Part shown: positions 39,517 to 48,641 of the stretch, one piece after another
Layout: the number at the start of each line of letters is the position of its first letter
How positions within the stretch are numbered: position 1 is the first letter of the stretch
Assembly: GCA_963800475.1 (NCBI GenBank)
Contig: CAWDAZ010000001.1
Location: 124,001-188,000 of the forward strand
DNA length: 64,000 nt
Direction of reading: 5' to 3'
Source of the DNA: Palsa-465 sp963800475
Lineage (GTDB): Bacteria > Actinomycetota > Thermoleophilia > Solirubrobacterales > Solirubrobacteraceae
Notes under the pieces: generated by a model
Database searches by the model: none
What the model was told of the DNA's origin: nothing
Seen by the model: only the letters and a program-made list of their open reading frames with translations
Translations under genes and position numbers: made by a program

Positions 39517-40469
39517 GCGCGCGCCTCGCGACGCTGGTGACGGTCGCGCTCGCCCTCGCGACGCCCGCGGCCGCGCGGGCCGACCCGCCGCTCGACGTAC
39601 GGCCCGGTGCCCTGCAGGCCGCGCTGCAGTGCCCGGCGCACTTCGCCCACCGCGATCGGAACCCCGTGCTGCTGGTCCACGGCACCGGGCTGAACGCCGA
39701 CGAGAGCTGGGACTGGAACTACGAGCTCGCACTCCCGCCCGCGGGCTACGACTGGTGCGCCGTGACGCTCCCGGACCGGGCGCTCGGCGACATCCAGGTG
39801 TCGGCTGAGTACGTCGCGTACGCGATCGAGCGGATCCATGCGCTGACCCACCGGCGGCTGACGGTCATCACCCACAGCCAGGGCGGGATGGAGGGCCGAT
39901 GGGCGATGCGGTGGTGGACCGCGGCGCGCGCCGACACCGCTGACCTGATCGATCTCGCGAGCCCCAACCACGGGATCTACGCCGCCGACGGGTGTGTGGA
40001 CTCCGGAAACTGCTGGCCCGCGGTGTGGCAGATGGCGAGCGGCTCGCATTTCCTCAAGGCGCTCAACTCGGTGTCCGAGACCCCGGGGACCACCGGATAT
40101 ACGCAGATCTACTCGCAGACCGACGAGCTGGTCGAGCCGTCGACGACGGCGCCGCTGAACGGCGGCTCGAACACCGCGAACGTCGCGATCCAGTCGATCT
40201 GCCCGGGCCGGGTCGTCCACCACGCCGGGCTCTTGTCGGACCCGGTCGTGTGGGAGCTGGTGCTCGATGCGATCACGCACCGCGGACCGGCGGACCCGGG
40301 CCGGATCGACCGCGGCGCGTGCCTGCAGGCGACGATGCCGTACACGACCGCGCCCGGAGTGCTCGAGGGCAATGCGCTGCTGTACGGGAGCGCGGCGATC
40401 GCCTTTGCCGACCACTCCGGGGTCACGAGCGAGCCGCCGCTTAAGCCTTACGCGCGCGCGCACGGCTGA
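39510..40469 (+). CDS. Secreted lipase (paralogue of the lipase at 6.2 kb)
   Basis: A 319-residue exported lipase (signal LATLVTVALALATPAAARA). VLLVHGTG (oxyanion), SWDWNYELALPPAGY, LGDIQVSAEYVAYAIERI and the elbow THSQGG (Ser123) followed by MEGRWAMRWW repeat the sequence logic of the other lipase almost block by block. GTG 39510 overlaps the end of the CocE-type gene by seven bases, so both are likely cotranslated. Confidence 0.88.
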   Translation: MLSARLATLVTVALALATPAAARADPPLDVRPGALQAALQCPAHFAHRDRNPVLLVHGTGLNADESWDWNYELALPPAGYDWCAVTLPDRALGDIQVSAEYVAYAIERIHALTHRRLTVITHSQGGMEGRWAMRWWTAARADTADLIDLASPNHGIYAADGCVDSGNCWPAVWQMASGSHFLKALNSVSETPGTTGYTQIYSQTDELVEPSTTAPLNGGSNTANVAIQSICPGRVVHHAGLLSDPVVWELVLDAITHRGPADPGRIDRGACLQATMPYTTAPGVLEGNALLYGSAAIAFADHSGVTSEPPLKPYARAHG

Positions 40470-40584
40470 ACGCTCGGTTGGTGATCTGGGAGAAAACTCG
40501 GACATAGGCCGAGAAATCGCCCACATCGGTTGAAAATCGGCCACCGCCGACAGTTTCGGGCCGCCCGGACGTTGAGTCGCTGTA

Positions 40585-42222
40585 GTGCTTCCGGTCCAGG
40601 GAGAGAGGCAGGTTGCTAGGCGGATCCTGCTGTTCGTGGCGGCGTGTGCGGCGCTTGCAGGGAGCGCCGCCCCCGCGCTCGCCCGCGGGGCGGCCCCCGC
40701 GCGCAGCCCCGCAATCTTCGACGTCGGCGCCGCGAAGGCGAACGTCACGCCCTCGGCGGCGACGCTCGCCACGGGCCAGTTCTACAACGGCGGCTACGGG
40801 ATCGGGCCCGTGCACCCCGCGCACTACGTGGTCCGCCCGATCTATTTCCGCGTGATCGCGATCCGCGACCGCAACGGCAACCAGGCCGTGGTCGGCGCGA
40901 TCGACTCACAGGGCTACTCGGTCGCGTACCAGAACGGGCCGTACGGGTTCCGCGACATCGAGAACGACATCCAGGCGAAACTCGGGATCCCCGCGAACCA
41001 CATCATCCTGCAGGCCACCCACGACCACAACGGGCCCGACGAGATCGGCGTCTGGGGCGGAGTGCCGGATTCGTACTTCGCGTTTGTGAAGCAGCAGATG
41101 GAGACGGCGATTACGACCGCGGTCCGCAGCGAGGAGCGCGCCAACCTGCACCTCGGCACCGCCGACATGACCGGGTTCTCGGGCACGTTCGGCTCGAACA
41201 CCGACCCGACCAACACCGGCGACAACGCCGACTACCCGGTCGACCAGCAGCTGCGCGTGCTGCAGGCGGTCGTACCGGGCACCGGGCACGCGATTGCGAC
41301 GCTGGTCAACTACTCGACGCACGCCACGATCTACGGTCCCCGCGACGCGGTGCTTCCCGACTGGCCGGGTGCGACCGCCACATACCTCGAGGGCGACGAG
41401 CAGAACACCCAGCCAGGCGCGCACTACGGGTATCCCGGGTCGACGGCGATCGTGACCGTCGGCGCGATGGGACACACCTGGCCTGCGGGTGTCCCGCGCG
41501 GGACCGACCCAAGCGTCGATCCGTCCCGCAACGCGGATCCGGCACCGTGCAACTCGACATCGCCGTGCCTGGACAACTACGACGCCGACATTTACGGAAA
41601 CGCCGTCGCGCGCGAGGCGATCGGCGCGCTCTCGGGCGGCCGGGGCTTCTGGCTGAGCGACCCGCATATCGCCGCCACCGAGCGCAAGGTGTACGTCGAG
41701 AACACGAACCCGGTGCTGCTGGCGGCCGGCAACGAACCGAGCAACTCGGCACCGCTCGGCGGCTACAAGATCGACCGCGCGATCACGCCGCCGTGGGGCG
41801 CGGGAGACGTGTTCATTTCGCCGGTCACGGCGCTACGGATCGGGAACCTTCCGTTCTTTTCCGTGCCCGGCGAGCCATACCCGTCGATCAAGTTCTCGCT
41901 GAACCAGGCCGTCGGCAACCCTCCGGGCGATTCCGAGCCACAGGTTTCGTTCATCTTCGGGCTCGGGCAGGACCAGCTCGGCTACGCGGAGGAGATGGGC
42001 GACTACAACGGCGCGTTCCAGTGCTCGACGACCGACGAGTGGTTCTTCACGATCTCGCCGGTGTTCGGGTCGGCCGTGGTCCGACTCCAGCGCGACAACG
42101 CCAAGGCGCTGGGGTTCAGCGTCACCGGAAGCGCGCTGCCGGCGTACGGGCCCGGGGCGCTTCCCCCCGCGACCAACTGCACCCAGCAGCAATTCGAGCA
42201 GGCCGGCCTGCCGGCGGGATGA
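40585..42222 (+). CDS. Secreted neutral/alkaline ceramidase-like protein (copy 1)
   Basis: A 545-residue exported protein (signal ILLFVAACAALAGSAAPALA). Residues ~40-300 match the N-terminal domain of neutral ceramidases: FDVGAAKANVTP, YFRVIAIRDRNGNQAVVGAIDSQG, the zinc ligand region ILQATHDHNGPDEIG (His-x-His), LVNYSTHATIYGP and TVGAMGHTWPAG. It would split N-acyl amides of sphingolipids or similar lipids. The second half is more divergent. GTG 40585 is the only plausible start, with a weak ribosome site. It is cotranslated with the following glycosidase. Confidence 0.8.
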   Translation: MLPVQGERQVARRILLFVAACAALAGSAAPALARGAAPARSPAIFDVGAAKANVTPSAATLATGQFYNGGYGIGPVHPAHYVVRPIYFRVIAIRDRNGNQAVVGAIDSQGYSVAYQNGPYGFRDIENDIQAKLGIPANHIILQATHDHNGPDEIGVWGGVPDSYFAFVKQQMETAITTAVRSEERANLHLGTADMTGFSGTFGSNTDPTNTGDNADYPVDQQLRVLQAVVPGTGHAIATLVNYSTHATIYGPRDAVLPDWPGATATYLEGDEQNTQPGAHYGYPGSTAIVTVGAMGHTWPAGVPRGTDPSVDPSRNADPAPCNSTSPCLDNYDADIYGNAVAREAIGALSGGRGFWLSDPHIAATERKVYVENTNPVLLAAGNEPSNSAPLGGYKIDRAITPPWGAGDVFISPVTALRIGNLPFFSVPGEPYPSIKFSLNQAVGNPPGDSEPQVSFIFGLGQDQLGYAEEMGDYNGAFQCSTTDEWFFTISPVFGSAVVRLQRDNAKALGFSVTGSALPAYGPGALPPATNCTQQQFEQAGLPAG

Positions 42223-44195
42223 CCCGGCGGGTTTGGTGCGCGGTCGCCACGGTCGCGGCCACGCTCGCAGCCGCCCCGGCCGCGGCGATGGCCGACCCCG
42301 CGTCGCTGGTCGACACCCGCGACGGCAGCCTCGGCGCGGGGTTCCCGATGGTCGGCGCCTCGGTGCCGTTCGGGATGATCGAGCCTGGGCCCGACACGGC
42401 GCTTCCGAACGGCCAGCAGGACCCGGTGAACTACTGCGGGTACAGCTGGCAGGACCCCGACATCCGCGGCTTCTCGCTGACGCACTTCGACGGCGCTGGG
42501 ATCATGATCGCCGGCGACCTGCCGTTCATGCCGACGACCGGCGCGGTGTCTGCGTCGGATCCGGACGGGATCGGCTGGGCCTCGCCCTTCAGCCACACCA
42601 GCGAGGTCGCCCAGCCGGGCTATTACGCGGTGACGCTCGCGCGCTACCAGACCCGGGTCGAGCTGACCGGAACGACACGCGCGGCGATGATCCGATTCAG
42701 ATTCCCGGCCACCACCCAGGCCAACGTGCTGGCCGAGGTCAGCCAGAGCATCAACGGTGCGAACCCGGGCTCGGTCACCGTCGTCGGCAACCACGAGCTC
42801 CACGGCTGGGTCAAGTCGGACGTCGGCTACAAGCTGTACTTCGACGCGATCTTCGACCGTCGGTTCTCGGCGACGGTTCCGAGCGCGTCGGGGCCGGCGA
42901 CCGAGGCGGCGGCCACGTTCGACACCAGCGTCAACCCGACCGTCACGATGCGCGTCGGGATCAGCGCGACGTTCGCGCACGACTTCGCCGCCCACGAGAC
43001 GGCGGCCGGCACGCAGACCGTCGACCTCAACACGTTCCACCCCTGGGAGCACGGCCCGGGTCTGAGAGACGCGAACCTGCGCCCGCAGGCGCAGATCCTG
43101 AAGGCGCTCGGCGGCGAGGTGCTGATGCTCGACGACCAGTGGCAGGGATCGAGCTCGGGCGACTGGCAGTGGGACACGGCGCGATTCCCACTCGACTCGA
43201 CCGGCGTCCCGCAGTTCGTCGACTACCTCCACTCGCTGGGGCTCGCGCTCGGGCTGTGGATGTCTCCCGCGGAGTTCAATCCCTCGAGCGCCACCTACAA
43301 GGCACACCCGCAGTGGGCGTGCACGCCGACCGGCGACGTCACCGCGCAGATCCCGGACGACGCTGGGCTCGGGGTGTGGAACTTCACCAACGCGCGTCTG
43401 CGCGCCAATTTGTCACAGGTGATCGACCGGCTCGTCGCCCAGAACGGGGTCCGCGAGTTCAAGTTCGACTACGTCGCGTGGGTCGACTGCCCGCCGCACG
43501 ACTACCTCGACTACGAGGACGCCTACGCGGCCTGGGTCCACGAGCAGCAGGTCCGGCACCCCGGTGTCACGTTCGAGCTCGACGAGACCAACGACCAGCG
43601 GCTGTGGGCGCTTCGCTCGGCGGCGCTCGGGCCCTCGTGGTTCGACAACGGCCACCTGCAGGGCTCGACGTACCCGGCGCGGCTGCTCCACGACGTGTGG
43701 TCGGCGGCGCCGTGGGTGCCGCCGTCGGCGCTGGGCTTCGGCACCTACGACGACAGCGTGCTGAGCACGTACTCGGTCGACTACTTGATGCCGATCGCGC
43801 TGCTCGGGCACGTCACCTTCTGGGACGACCTGACGACCGTCTCACAGCCCGACCGCACCGAAACGGCCTGGTGGCTGTCGTGGTACGAGGCCCACCGCGC
43901 CGAGCTCGGCGGGGTCGTCTACGAGGATTCGACCACCGACCCGATCGACGGCAGCTCGTGGGCCGCCTTCCAGCCGTGGGACGGCGACCACGGGTACGTG
44001 TTCGCGTTCCGCCAGGCCGGCTCCGCCGCGAGCGACGCGATCCCGCTGCAGGCCGTCGATCCGGCGCGGCGCTACGACGTCACGGACGTCCGCACGGGCG
44101 CCGCGCTCGGCACGTTCACCCAGTTGCGCGCGGGCCTGACGGTGACGCTGCCGGCGCCGTTCAGCGCGGCGGTGTTGTCGGTGACACCCGCGTAG
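42219..44195 (+). CDS. Secreted hybrid glycosidase: GH92-type N domain fused to GH36-like barrel
   Basis: A 658-residue exported protein (signal VWCAVATVAATLAAAPAAAMA). Residues ~28-250 carry GH92 N-domain landmarks (VGASVPFGMIEPGPDT, YCGYSWQDPDIRGFSLTHFDGAG, GDLPFMPTTG). Instead of the GH92 catalytic domain, residues ~268-600 form an alpha-galactosidase (GH36/GH27)-like barrel: VLMLDDQW, GLALGLWMSPAEFNP, the nucleophile motif FKFDYVA (Lys415-x-Asp417) and SWFDNGHLQG as likely acid/base (Asp476). The GH92 domain alone lacks a complete active site. ATG 42219 overlaps the previous stop (ATGA). Substrate is unknown. Confidence 0.78.
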   Translation: MTRRVWCAVATVAATLAAAPAAAMADPASLVDTRDGSLGAGFPMVGASVPFGMIEPGPDTALPNGQQDPVNYCGYSWQDPDIRGFSLTHFDGAGIMIAGDLPFMPTTGAVSASDPDGIGWASPFSHTSEVAQPGYYAVTLARYQTRVELTGTTRAAMIRFRFPATTQANVLAEVSQSINGANPGSVTVVGNHELHGWVKSDVGYKLYFDAIFDRRFSATVPSASGPATEAAATFDTSVNPTVTMRVGISATFAHDFAAHETAAGTQTVDLNTFHPWEHGPGLRDANLRPQAQILKALGGEVLMLDDQWQGSSSGDWQWDTARFPLDSTGVPQFVDYLHSLGLALGLWMSPAEFNPSSATYKAHPQWACTPTGDVTAQIPDDAGLGVWNFTNARLRANLSQVIDRLVAQNGVREFKFDYVAWVDCPPHDYLDYEDAYAAWVHEQQVRHPGVTFELDETNDQRLWALRSAALGPSWFDNGHLQGSTYPARLLHDVWSAAPWVPPSALGFGTYDDSVLSTYSVDYLMPIALLGHVTFWDDLTTVSQPDRTETAWWLSWYEAHRAELGGVVYEDSTTDPIDGSSWAAFQPWDGDHGYVFAFRQAGSAASDAIPLQAVDPARRYDVTDVRTGAALGTFTQLRAGLTVTLPAPFSAAVLSVTPA

Positions 44196-44200
44196 CGCAC

Positions 44201-44217
44201 GGGCTCGATCAGCCCGG
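44201..44217. terminator. Short hairpin between convergent genes
   Basis: CGGGCT (44201-44206), a 5-nt loop and AGCCCG (44212-44217) form a GC-only stem-loop between the ends of the converging glycosidase and secreted-protein genes. No T-tract follows. It could work as a U-less terminator. Confidence 0.45.
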
Positions 44218-44928
44218 GCCGCCGTCGAGGCTGCCGGTCGGGAACCTGCCCGGGAACCGCGTGTCGAGCGCCTCTTCGATGTCGCCGATCAGCCCCGGGT
44301 CGATGTGGCCATCGACCAGCGACTCGAGCGTCGCGCCCATGGCCGCGTCAGCCTCGACGCTCCCCGTCCGCGGCTCCAGTGCGTCCCACGAGACCGCGTG
44401 GACGTCGTTGTAGACCTCGTTCGATGCGAGCGCCGACGGCGCGCCGTCGAAGTTCGGGGACGGCGGCGCGTCGAGCGCCCGCCACGACCGCAGCGGGGCC
44501 TCGATGAACTCCACGAGCTCGGTCGCCGGCGTACCGCCGTCGAGCAGCTCGCCGGCCAGCCGCCACCGCGCCTCGCCCTCGTCCCGCGGTCGCGTTGCGT
44601 CGTCGCCCCCGCCGGTCCGGGAGTGGAACGCGGCGACCACGCCGACGTACACGGCGGTGTCCCGCGGCGAGTTGACCAGCAGCCGCGCGGCTCCGATCAG
44701 CGCGACGCCGCGCGGCAGCCGCGCGCGGTCGACCGGTTCGATCTCCAGCTCGTGCGGCGCGTCGCGCCCGCGCGGAAGCGCGACCGCGACGCTGAACACC
44801 GTCGCGGTCATCCGCCCCGGCCTCGGGATCCGGGTCCAGCCGGCGACCGGCGCGCCCGCCGCCGGCGGCGCGAGCGCGAGCGCGCCGGCGATCGCAAGCC
44901 CGGCCGCGGCGACCCCCGGGACCCTCAC
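44209..44928 (-). CDS. Secreted protein of unknown function
   Basis: A 239-residue protein with a signal peptide (GVAAAGLAIAGALALAPPAAG). The remainder shows no motif that I recognise. It has an MTATVFSVAVALPRG strand, an RLLVNSPRDTAVYVGVVAAF segment and a Gly/Asp-rich C terminus. GTG 44928 begins seven bases after the stop of the SIGS-repeat gene, so the two are likely coexpressed. Confidence 0.65.
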   Translation of the reverse strand: MRVPGVAAAGLAIAGALALAPPAAGAPVAGWTRIPRPGRMTATVFSVAVALPRGRDAPHELEIEPVDRARLPRGVALIGAARLLVNSPRDTAVYVGVVAAFHSRTGGGDDATRPRDEGEARWRLAGELLDGGTPATELVEFIEAPLRSWRALDAPPSPNFDGAPSALASNEVYNDVHAVSWDALEPRTGSVEADAAMGATLESLVDGHIDPGLIGDIEEALDTRFPGRFPTGSLDGGPG

Positions 44929-44935
44929 GCGGCCG

Positions 44936-45277
44936 CTACCTCCGCGCCACCAGCACCGCGGCGACCGCCAGCACGGTCGTCGCGAGCAGCGCGGTCGCGC
45001 GCTCGTCGCCGGCACGGCCCATGATCGCCCCGCGGCTCTTCCACGACAGCACCGACGAGCGCGACAGCCCCGACATCACCGACCCAGCAGACCACGTCGA
45101 GCCTACCGAGAATGCCGAGGCGAACGAGCCGATCGAGCCGATCGAGAACGCCGATCCGACCGAGCCGATCGACAGGAAGGACCGGGTCGACCCGATCGAC
45201 AGCACCGAGTCCTGCGACCACAGCGACAGGCTGCCGCCGGAGTCGTTGCCTGCGCCCGGGACCTCTGCGAGAATCAC
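44936..45277 (-). CDS. SxGS-repeat protein with C-terminal membrane anchor
   Basis: A 113-residue protein. Residues ~16-80 are built from a ten-residue repeat centred on S-[IV]-G-S (VLSIGSTRS, FLSIGSVGS, AFSIGSIGS, AFSVGSTWS), then a basic turn and a hydrophobic anchor (ALLATTVLAVAAVLVA). The low-complexity Ser/Gly repeat resembles short solenoid or beta-helix repeats in actinobacterial small membrane proteins. Function is unknown. GTG 45277 lacks a clear ribosome site. It is divergent from the S53 protease with 34 bp between. Confidence 0.65.
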   Translation of the reverse strand: MILAEVPGAGNDSGGSLSLWSQDSVLSIGSTRSFLSIGSVGSAFSIGSIGSFASAFSVGSTWSAGSVMSGLSRSSVLSWKSRGAIMGRAGDERATALLATTVLAVAAVLVARR

Positions 45278-45311
45278 GGCGGGGTCATCGTAACTTGAGA
45301 GAGGTCTGAGG

Positions 45312-47483
45312 ATGGGGCGCAGTTTGAGCTGGGCGGTCGCGGCAGGCGCATGCGCGGCGGCCGGAGCGAGCCTGATCGCATCTGCACCGGCCGCACTCGC
45401 CGCCGGTCCGCAGGCGGGCGCCGCGCGCGTCGGCGCGGTCGCTCCCGCGCGGCCGCTGCAGCTCGTGTTCCCACTGAAGGCCGACGATGCCGGGCTCGAG
45501 GCGTTCTCGAACGCCGTCTCGACCCCGGGCTCGCCGATGTACGGGCGCTACGAGTCGATCCAGACGCTCGCGGGACGGTTCGGCGCCACGCCCGCGACCC
45601 GCGCCCGGGTGCTCGCCTACCTCCGCGTGCACGGCGCCCGCGACGCGATGATCGACCCGACCGGGCTGCTCGCCGAGGCGACGCTCGACGCCGCCACCGC
45701 CCAGCGGCTGTTCGGAACCCGGCTCGCGCGCTTCCGTGCCCACGGCGCGCTGTTCATCGCTCCCGAGGCCACCGTCACGATTCCCCCGGCGCTGCAGGGT
45801 GTTGTCGAGGGTGTCGTCGGGCTCGACACCGAGCCGGTGCTCCACGACCCGGTGCCGGCGCTGAGACACCGCCCGCGCGCGACCGCGCACGCCGCCGCGG
45901 GCCAGCCCTCCTCGGCGACCTTGCACAGCGGGACCTCGTCGGGGTGCGCCGCCGGAATCGCCAGCCGGGGCTTCACGCCCAACCAGTACCTGACCGCCTA
46001 CGACTACAACCCCCTGCGCGCCGCTCACCTCGCGGGACAGGGCGAGCGCGTCGCGCTGATCGAGATCGACGGCTTCCGGTATTCGGACCTGAAGACGTAC
46101 GCGAATTGCTTCGGCCTCGACATTCCGTCGATCACCACCTACTACGGCGCGATCGGCCATCCGCTCCCGCCCGGTGGGGAGACGACGCTCGACCTCGAGG
46201 TGCTCGATGGGATCGTCCCCGACCTCGACGAGCTCGAAGTGTTCGAGAACAACAGCGACACGGTGGGGCTGCTGCGGGCGGTCGTGCAGCCGTTCATCAC
46301 GCCGAACGCGAAGCCGCAGGTGATCTCGATCTCGCTGGGGCTGTGCGAGGCCAGCTCGCAGTTCGTCGACAACGGCGCGTCGATCAACGCGGCCGAACGC
46401 GAGTTCAGCCTGATGGGCGCGGCCGGGATCACCGTGCTCGCCGCGAGCGGCGACGCCGGCTCGGCGGCCTGCATTGGCCGCAGTGGCGCCCCGCTCGACC
46501 AGCTGGCTGTCTCCTACCCGGCGTCGTCGCCGTGGGTCACCTCGGTCGGGGGCACGAACCTGCTGCTCGACGAGGCCAACCAGATCGCCGGCCAGATCGT
46601 CTGGAACGACACCAACCTGGACCCCGGCGCCGCCGGGGGTGGCGGGGTCAGCCAGCTGTTCGCGCGCCCGAGCTACCAGAGCGGGATCTCAGCACCCGGA
46701 GCGACGGCGAGACTCAACCACCGGCTCGTGCCTGACGTCTCGGAGCTCGCGGACGTGAGCCCCGGCTACGCGACCTTCTGCACCGCCAAGCCCGAGTGCA
46801 TCAACCCTCAGGAATCGAATCCGTGGCAGGCGGTCGGCGGTACCAGCGCGTCGACGCCGCTGCTCGCCGGCGCGATCGCGCTGATCAACCAGGACCTGCA
46901 CCGCCAGGGCAAGCAGTTCGTCGGGCGGCTCAACCCGCTGCTGTACCTGCTCGGCAAGTCGCGCGCCGCGGGGATCTTCTACGACGTGACCTCGTTCGGG
47001 AACGACGTCGGCCCGTATATCCCCGGCAACGGACGGCCACTCGGGTGCTGCAGCGCGGCGCCGGGGTTCGACCTGGCGTCGGGATGGGGCAGCGTCGACG
47101 TCGCGAACTTCGACCGCGCGGCGGTTCAGATCCTCCCGAGGATCCCCAACGTCTCGCTGTCGATCCCGTCCGGCCAGCACCCGCTGCGGAGCCACAAGAT
47201 CGTCGTCACGATGAGCTGCTCGGCCGCCTGCACGGCGGGGGCGCTCGCGCTCGTGTCGATCCACGGTGGCGGCACGTTCACGGTCCAGTCCAAGGCCTAC
47301 AACCTGAGGCGAGGCCAGCGCCGGCCGATCCCGATCCCGCTCAGCGGCGCGCAGGTGAACCGGCTGCTGACCGCCATCTCGCACCACCGCTCGGTGTTCG
47401 CCGAGGCGTTCGGGGCGCTGCTCGACGGGGGCGGCAACGTGGTCAAGCTGACCGCGGGGCGACAGGTCAGCGTCTCGCGGTAG
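45312..47483 (+). CDS. Secreted S53 (sedolisin/kumamolisin-like) serine-carboxyl protease
   Basis: A 723-residue preproprotease (signal AAGACAAAGASLIASAPAALA). The propeptide at ~45-180 contains LQLVFPLKADDAGLEAF and YGRYESIQTLAGRFG, the pro-kumamolisin pattern. The catalytic domain at ~220-615 has Glu290 and Asp294 in GETTLDLE, the oxyanion Asp381 in ASGDAG and the nucleophile Ser512 in GGTSAST, giving a complete Ser-Glu-Asp triad. GFDLASGWGSVDV near 590 is the Ca site. A C-terminal beta domain follows. Such enzymes work in acidic soils. ATG 45312 has a GAGG ribosome site. Confidence 0.9.
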   Translation: MGRSLSWAVAAGACAAAGASLIASAPAALAAGPQAGAARVGAVAPARPLQLVFPLKADDAGLEAFSNAVSTPGSPMYGRYESIQTLAGRFGATPATRARVLAYLRVHGARDAMIDPTGLLAEATLDAATAQRLFGTRLARFRAHGALFIAPEATVTIPPALQGVVEGVVGLDTEPVLHDPVPALRHRPRATAHAAAGQPSSATLHSGTSSGCAAGIASRGFTPNQYLTAYDYNPLRAAHLAGQGERVALIEIDGFRYSDLKTYANCFGLDIPSITTYYGAIGHPLPPGGETTLDLEVLDGIVPDLDELEVFENNSDTVGLLRAVVQPFITPNAKPQVISISLGLCEASSQFVDNGASINAAEREFSLMGAAGITVLAASGDAGSAACIGRSGAPLDQLAVSYPASSPWVTSVGGTNLLLDEANQIAGQIVWNDTNLDPGAAGGGGVSQLFARPSYQSGISAPGATARLNHRLVPDVSELADVSPGYATFCTAKPECINPQESNPWQAVGGTSASTPLLAGAIALINQDLHRQGKQFVGRLNPLLYLLGKSRAAGIFYDVTSFGNDVGPYIPGNGRPLGCCSAAPGFDLASGWGSVDVANFDRAAVQILPRIPNVSLSIPSGQHPLRSHKIVVTMSCSAACTAGALALVSIHGGGTFTVQSKAYNLRRGQRRPIPIPLSGAQVNRLLTAISHHRSVFAEAFGALLDGGGNVVKLTAGRQVSVSR

Positions 47484-47486
47484 CGG

Positions 47487-48641
47487 TTGGCTCGCGCCGA
47501 AGTCATCGTCGTCGGCCTGGGCGCGATGGGCAGCGCTGCTTGCCGGGCGCTCGCTGCGCGCGGCGTGTCGGTGCTCGGCATCGACCGCTACGCGCCGCCT
47601 CACGAATACGGCTCGACCCACGGCGATACGCGGATTACGCGGCTCGCGATCGGCGAAGGTCCCGAGTACGTGCCGCTCGTCCGCCGCTCGCACGAGCTGT
47701 GGCGCGAGCTCGAGCGCGAGACCGGGGCCGCGCTGCTGACGCAGTGCGGCGGCGTCGTGCTCGCCCCGGCGGGCAGCCGCTTCCTCGAGCAGACGCGGGC
47801 CGTGGCACGCCGGTACGGCATCCAGCACGAGCATCTCGGGGAGGCGGAGCTCGCCGACCGGTTCCCGATGTTCGCGGTCGACCGGCGGGCCGAGGGCTAC
47901 TTCGAGCCCGAGGCGGGCTACGTCCGCCCGGAAGCCGCGGTACGCGCGCAGCTCGAGCTCGCACGTCGCGACGGCGCCGAGCTGAGGCTGGGGGAGACGG
48001 TGGAGGGCTGGAGCGCCGGGCGCGAGGGCGTCCGGGTTCAGACAAGCGCCGGCGCGCATCAAGCCGAGCGCCTCGTGCTGTGCGCCGGCCCCTGGACCCC
48101 CGAGCTGTTCCCCGATCGGCGGGAGCTGTTCGCGATCCACCGGCAGCTCCTGTTCTGGTTCGCAGTGGAGCGAGGCTACGCACAGCTGCGCGGGATGCCG
48201 GTGTTCGTGTTCGACTTCGGCGACGAGGCTTCGGGCTTCGTCCACCTGCATGGCTTCTACGGCTTTCCGCCGATCGACGGCGAGCGCGGCGGAGTGAAGG
48301 TCGCGACCGAGAGCTACGCCGAGACCACGACGCCCGACGGCCGCCAGCATCCCGCGACGCGGACCGAGATCGAGGAGATGTACGAGCGCTGCGTCGGACC
48401 GCACCTGCCGTGGCTCGGCCGCGAGCCGCTGCGCACCGTCTCGTGCCTGTACACCAACACCCGCGGGAGCCGGTTCGTGATCGACCGTCACCCCGACCAC
48501 GACGAGGTGGTCGTCGTCTCGGCGTGCTCGGGCCACGGGTTCAAGCATTCGCCCGCGATCGGCGAAGCGGTCGCGCAACTTCTCCTCGACGGGGCAAGCG
48601 AAATCGACGTCTCTCCGTTTAGTCTCGCGGCGCACACATGA
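47487..48641 (+). CDS. FAD-dependent amino acid oxidase, MSOX/N-methyltryptophan-oxidase type
   Basis: A 384-residue flavoenzyme with the Rossmann motif VVGLGAMGSA, GSTHGDTRITR after it, and the covalent FAD Cys320 (SCLYTNT) as in monomeric sarcosine oxidase; HGFKHSPAIGE is the C-terminal substrate loop. It oxidises N-methyl or secondary amino acids, producing H2O2 and formaldehyde. TTG 47487 is the only suitable start. Its stop overlaps the next gene by four bases. Confidence 0.88.
   Translation: MARAEVIVVGLGAMGSAACRALAARGVSVLGIDRYAPPHEYGSTHGDTRITRLAIGEGPEYVPLVRRSHELWRELERETGAALLTQCGGVVLAPAGSRFLEQTRAVARRYGIQHEHLGEAELADRFPMFAVDRRAEGYFEPEAGYVRPEAAVRAQLELARRDGAELRLGETVEGWSAGREGVRVQTSAGAHQAERLVLCAGPWTPELFPDRRELFAIHRQLLFWFAVERGYAQLRGMPVFVFDFGDEASGFVHLHGFYGFPPIDGERGGVKVATESYAETTTPDGRQHPATRTEIEEMYERCVGPHLPWLGREPLRTVSCLYTNTRGSRFVIDRHPDHDEVVVVSACSGHGFKHSPAIGEAVAQLLLDGASEIDVSPFSLAAHT

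Noticed and set aside
36424..39732. A 1102-codon frame extending the acyl-CoA dehydrogenase upstream
   Set aside because: The extension overlaps the CocE-type gene antisense and has low-complexity sequence. The conserved N terminus begins at 37557.
40470..40584. Hairpin CTCGG/CCGAG (40497-40513) as a terminator between lipase and ceramidase-like genes
   Set aside because: Five pairs, no T-tract and same-strand genes make it too weak to call. The 115-bp gap holds a few ATCGG repeats and nothing else that I recognise.
40644..44195. An 1183-codon frame extending the hybrid glycosidase
   Set aside because: Everything before 42219 is an out-of-frame shadow of the ceramidase-like gene, and ATG 42219 begins a clean signal peptide.
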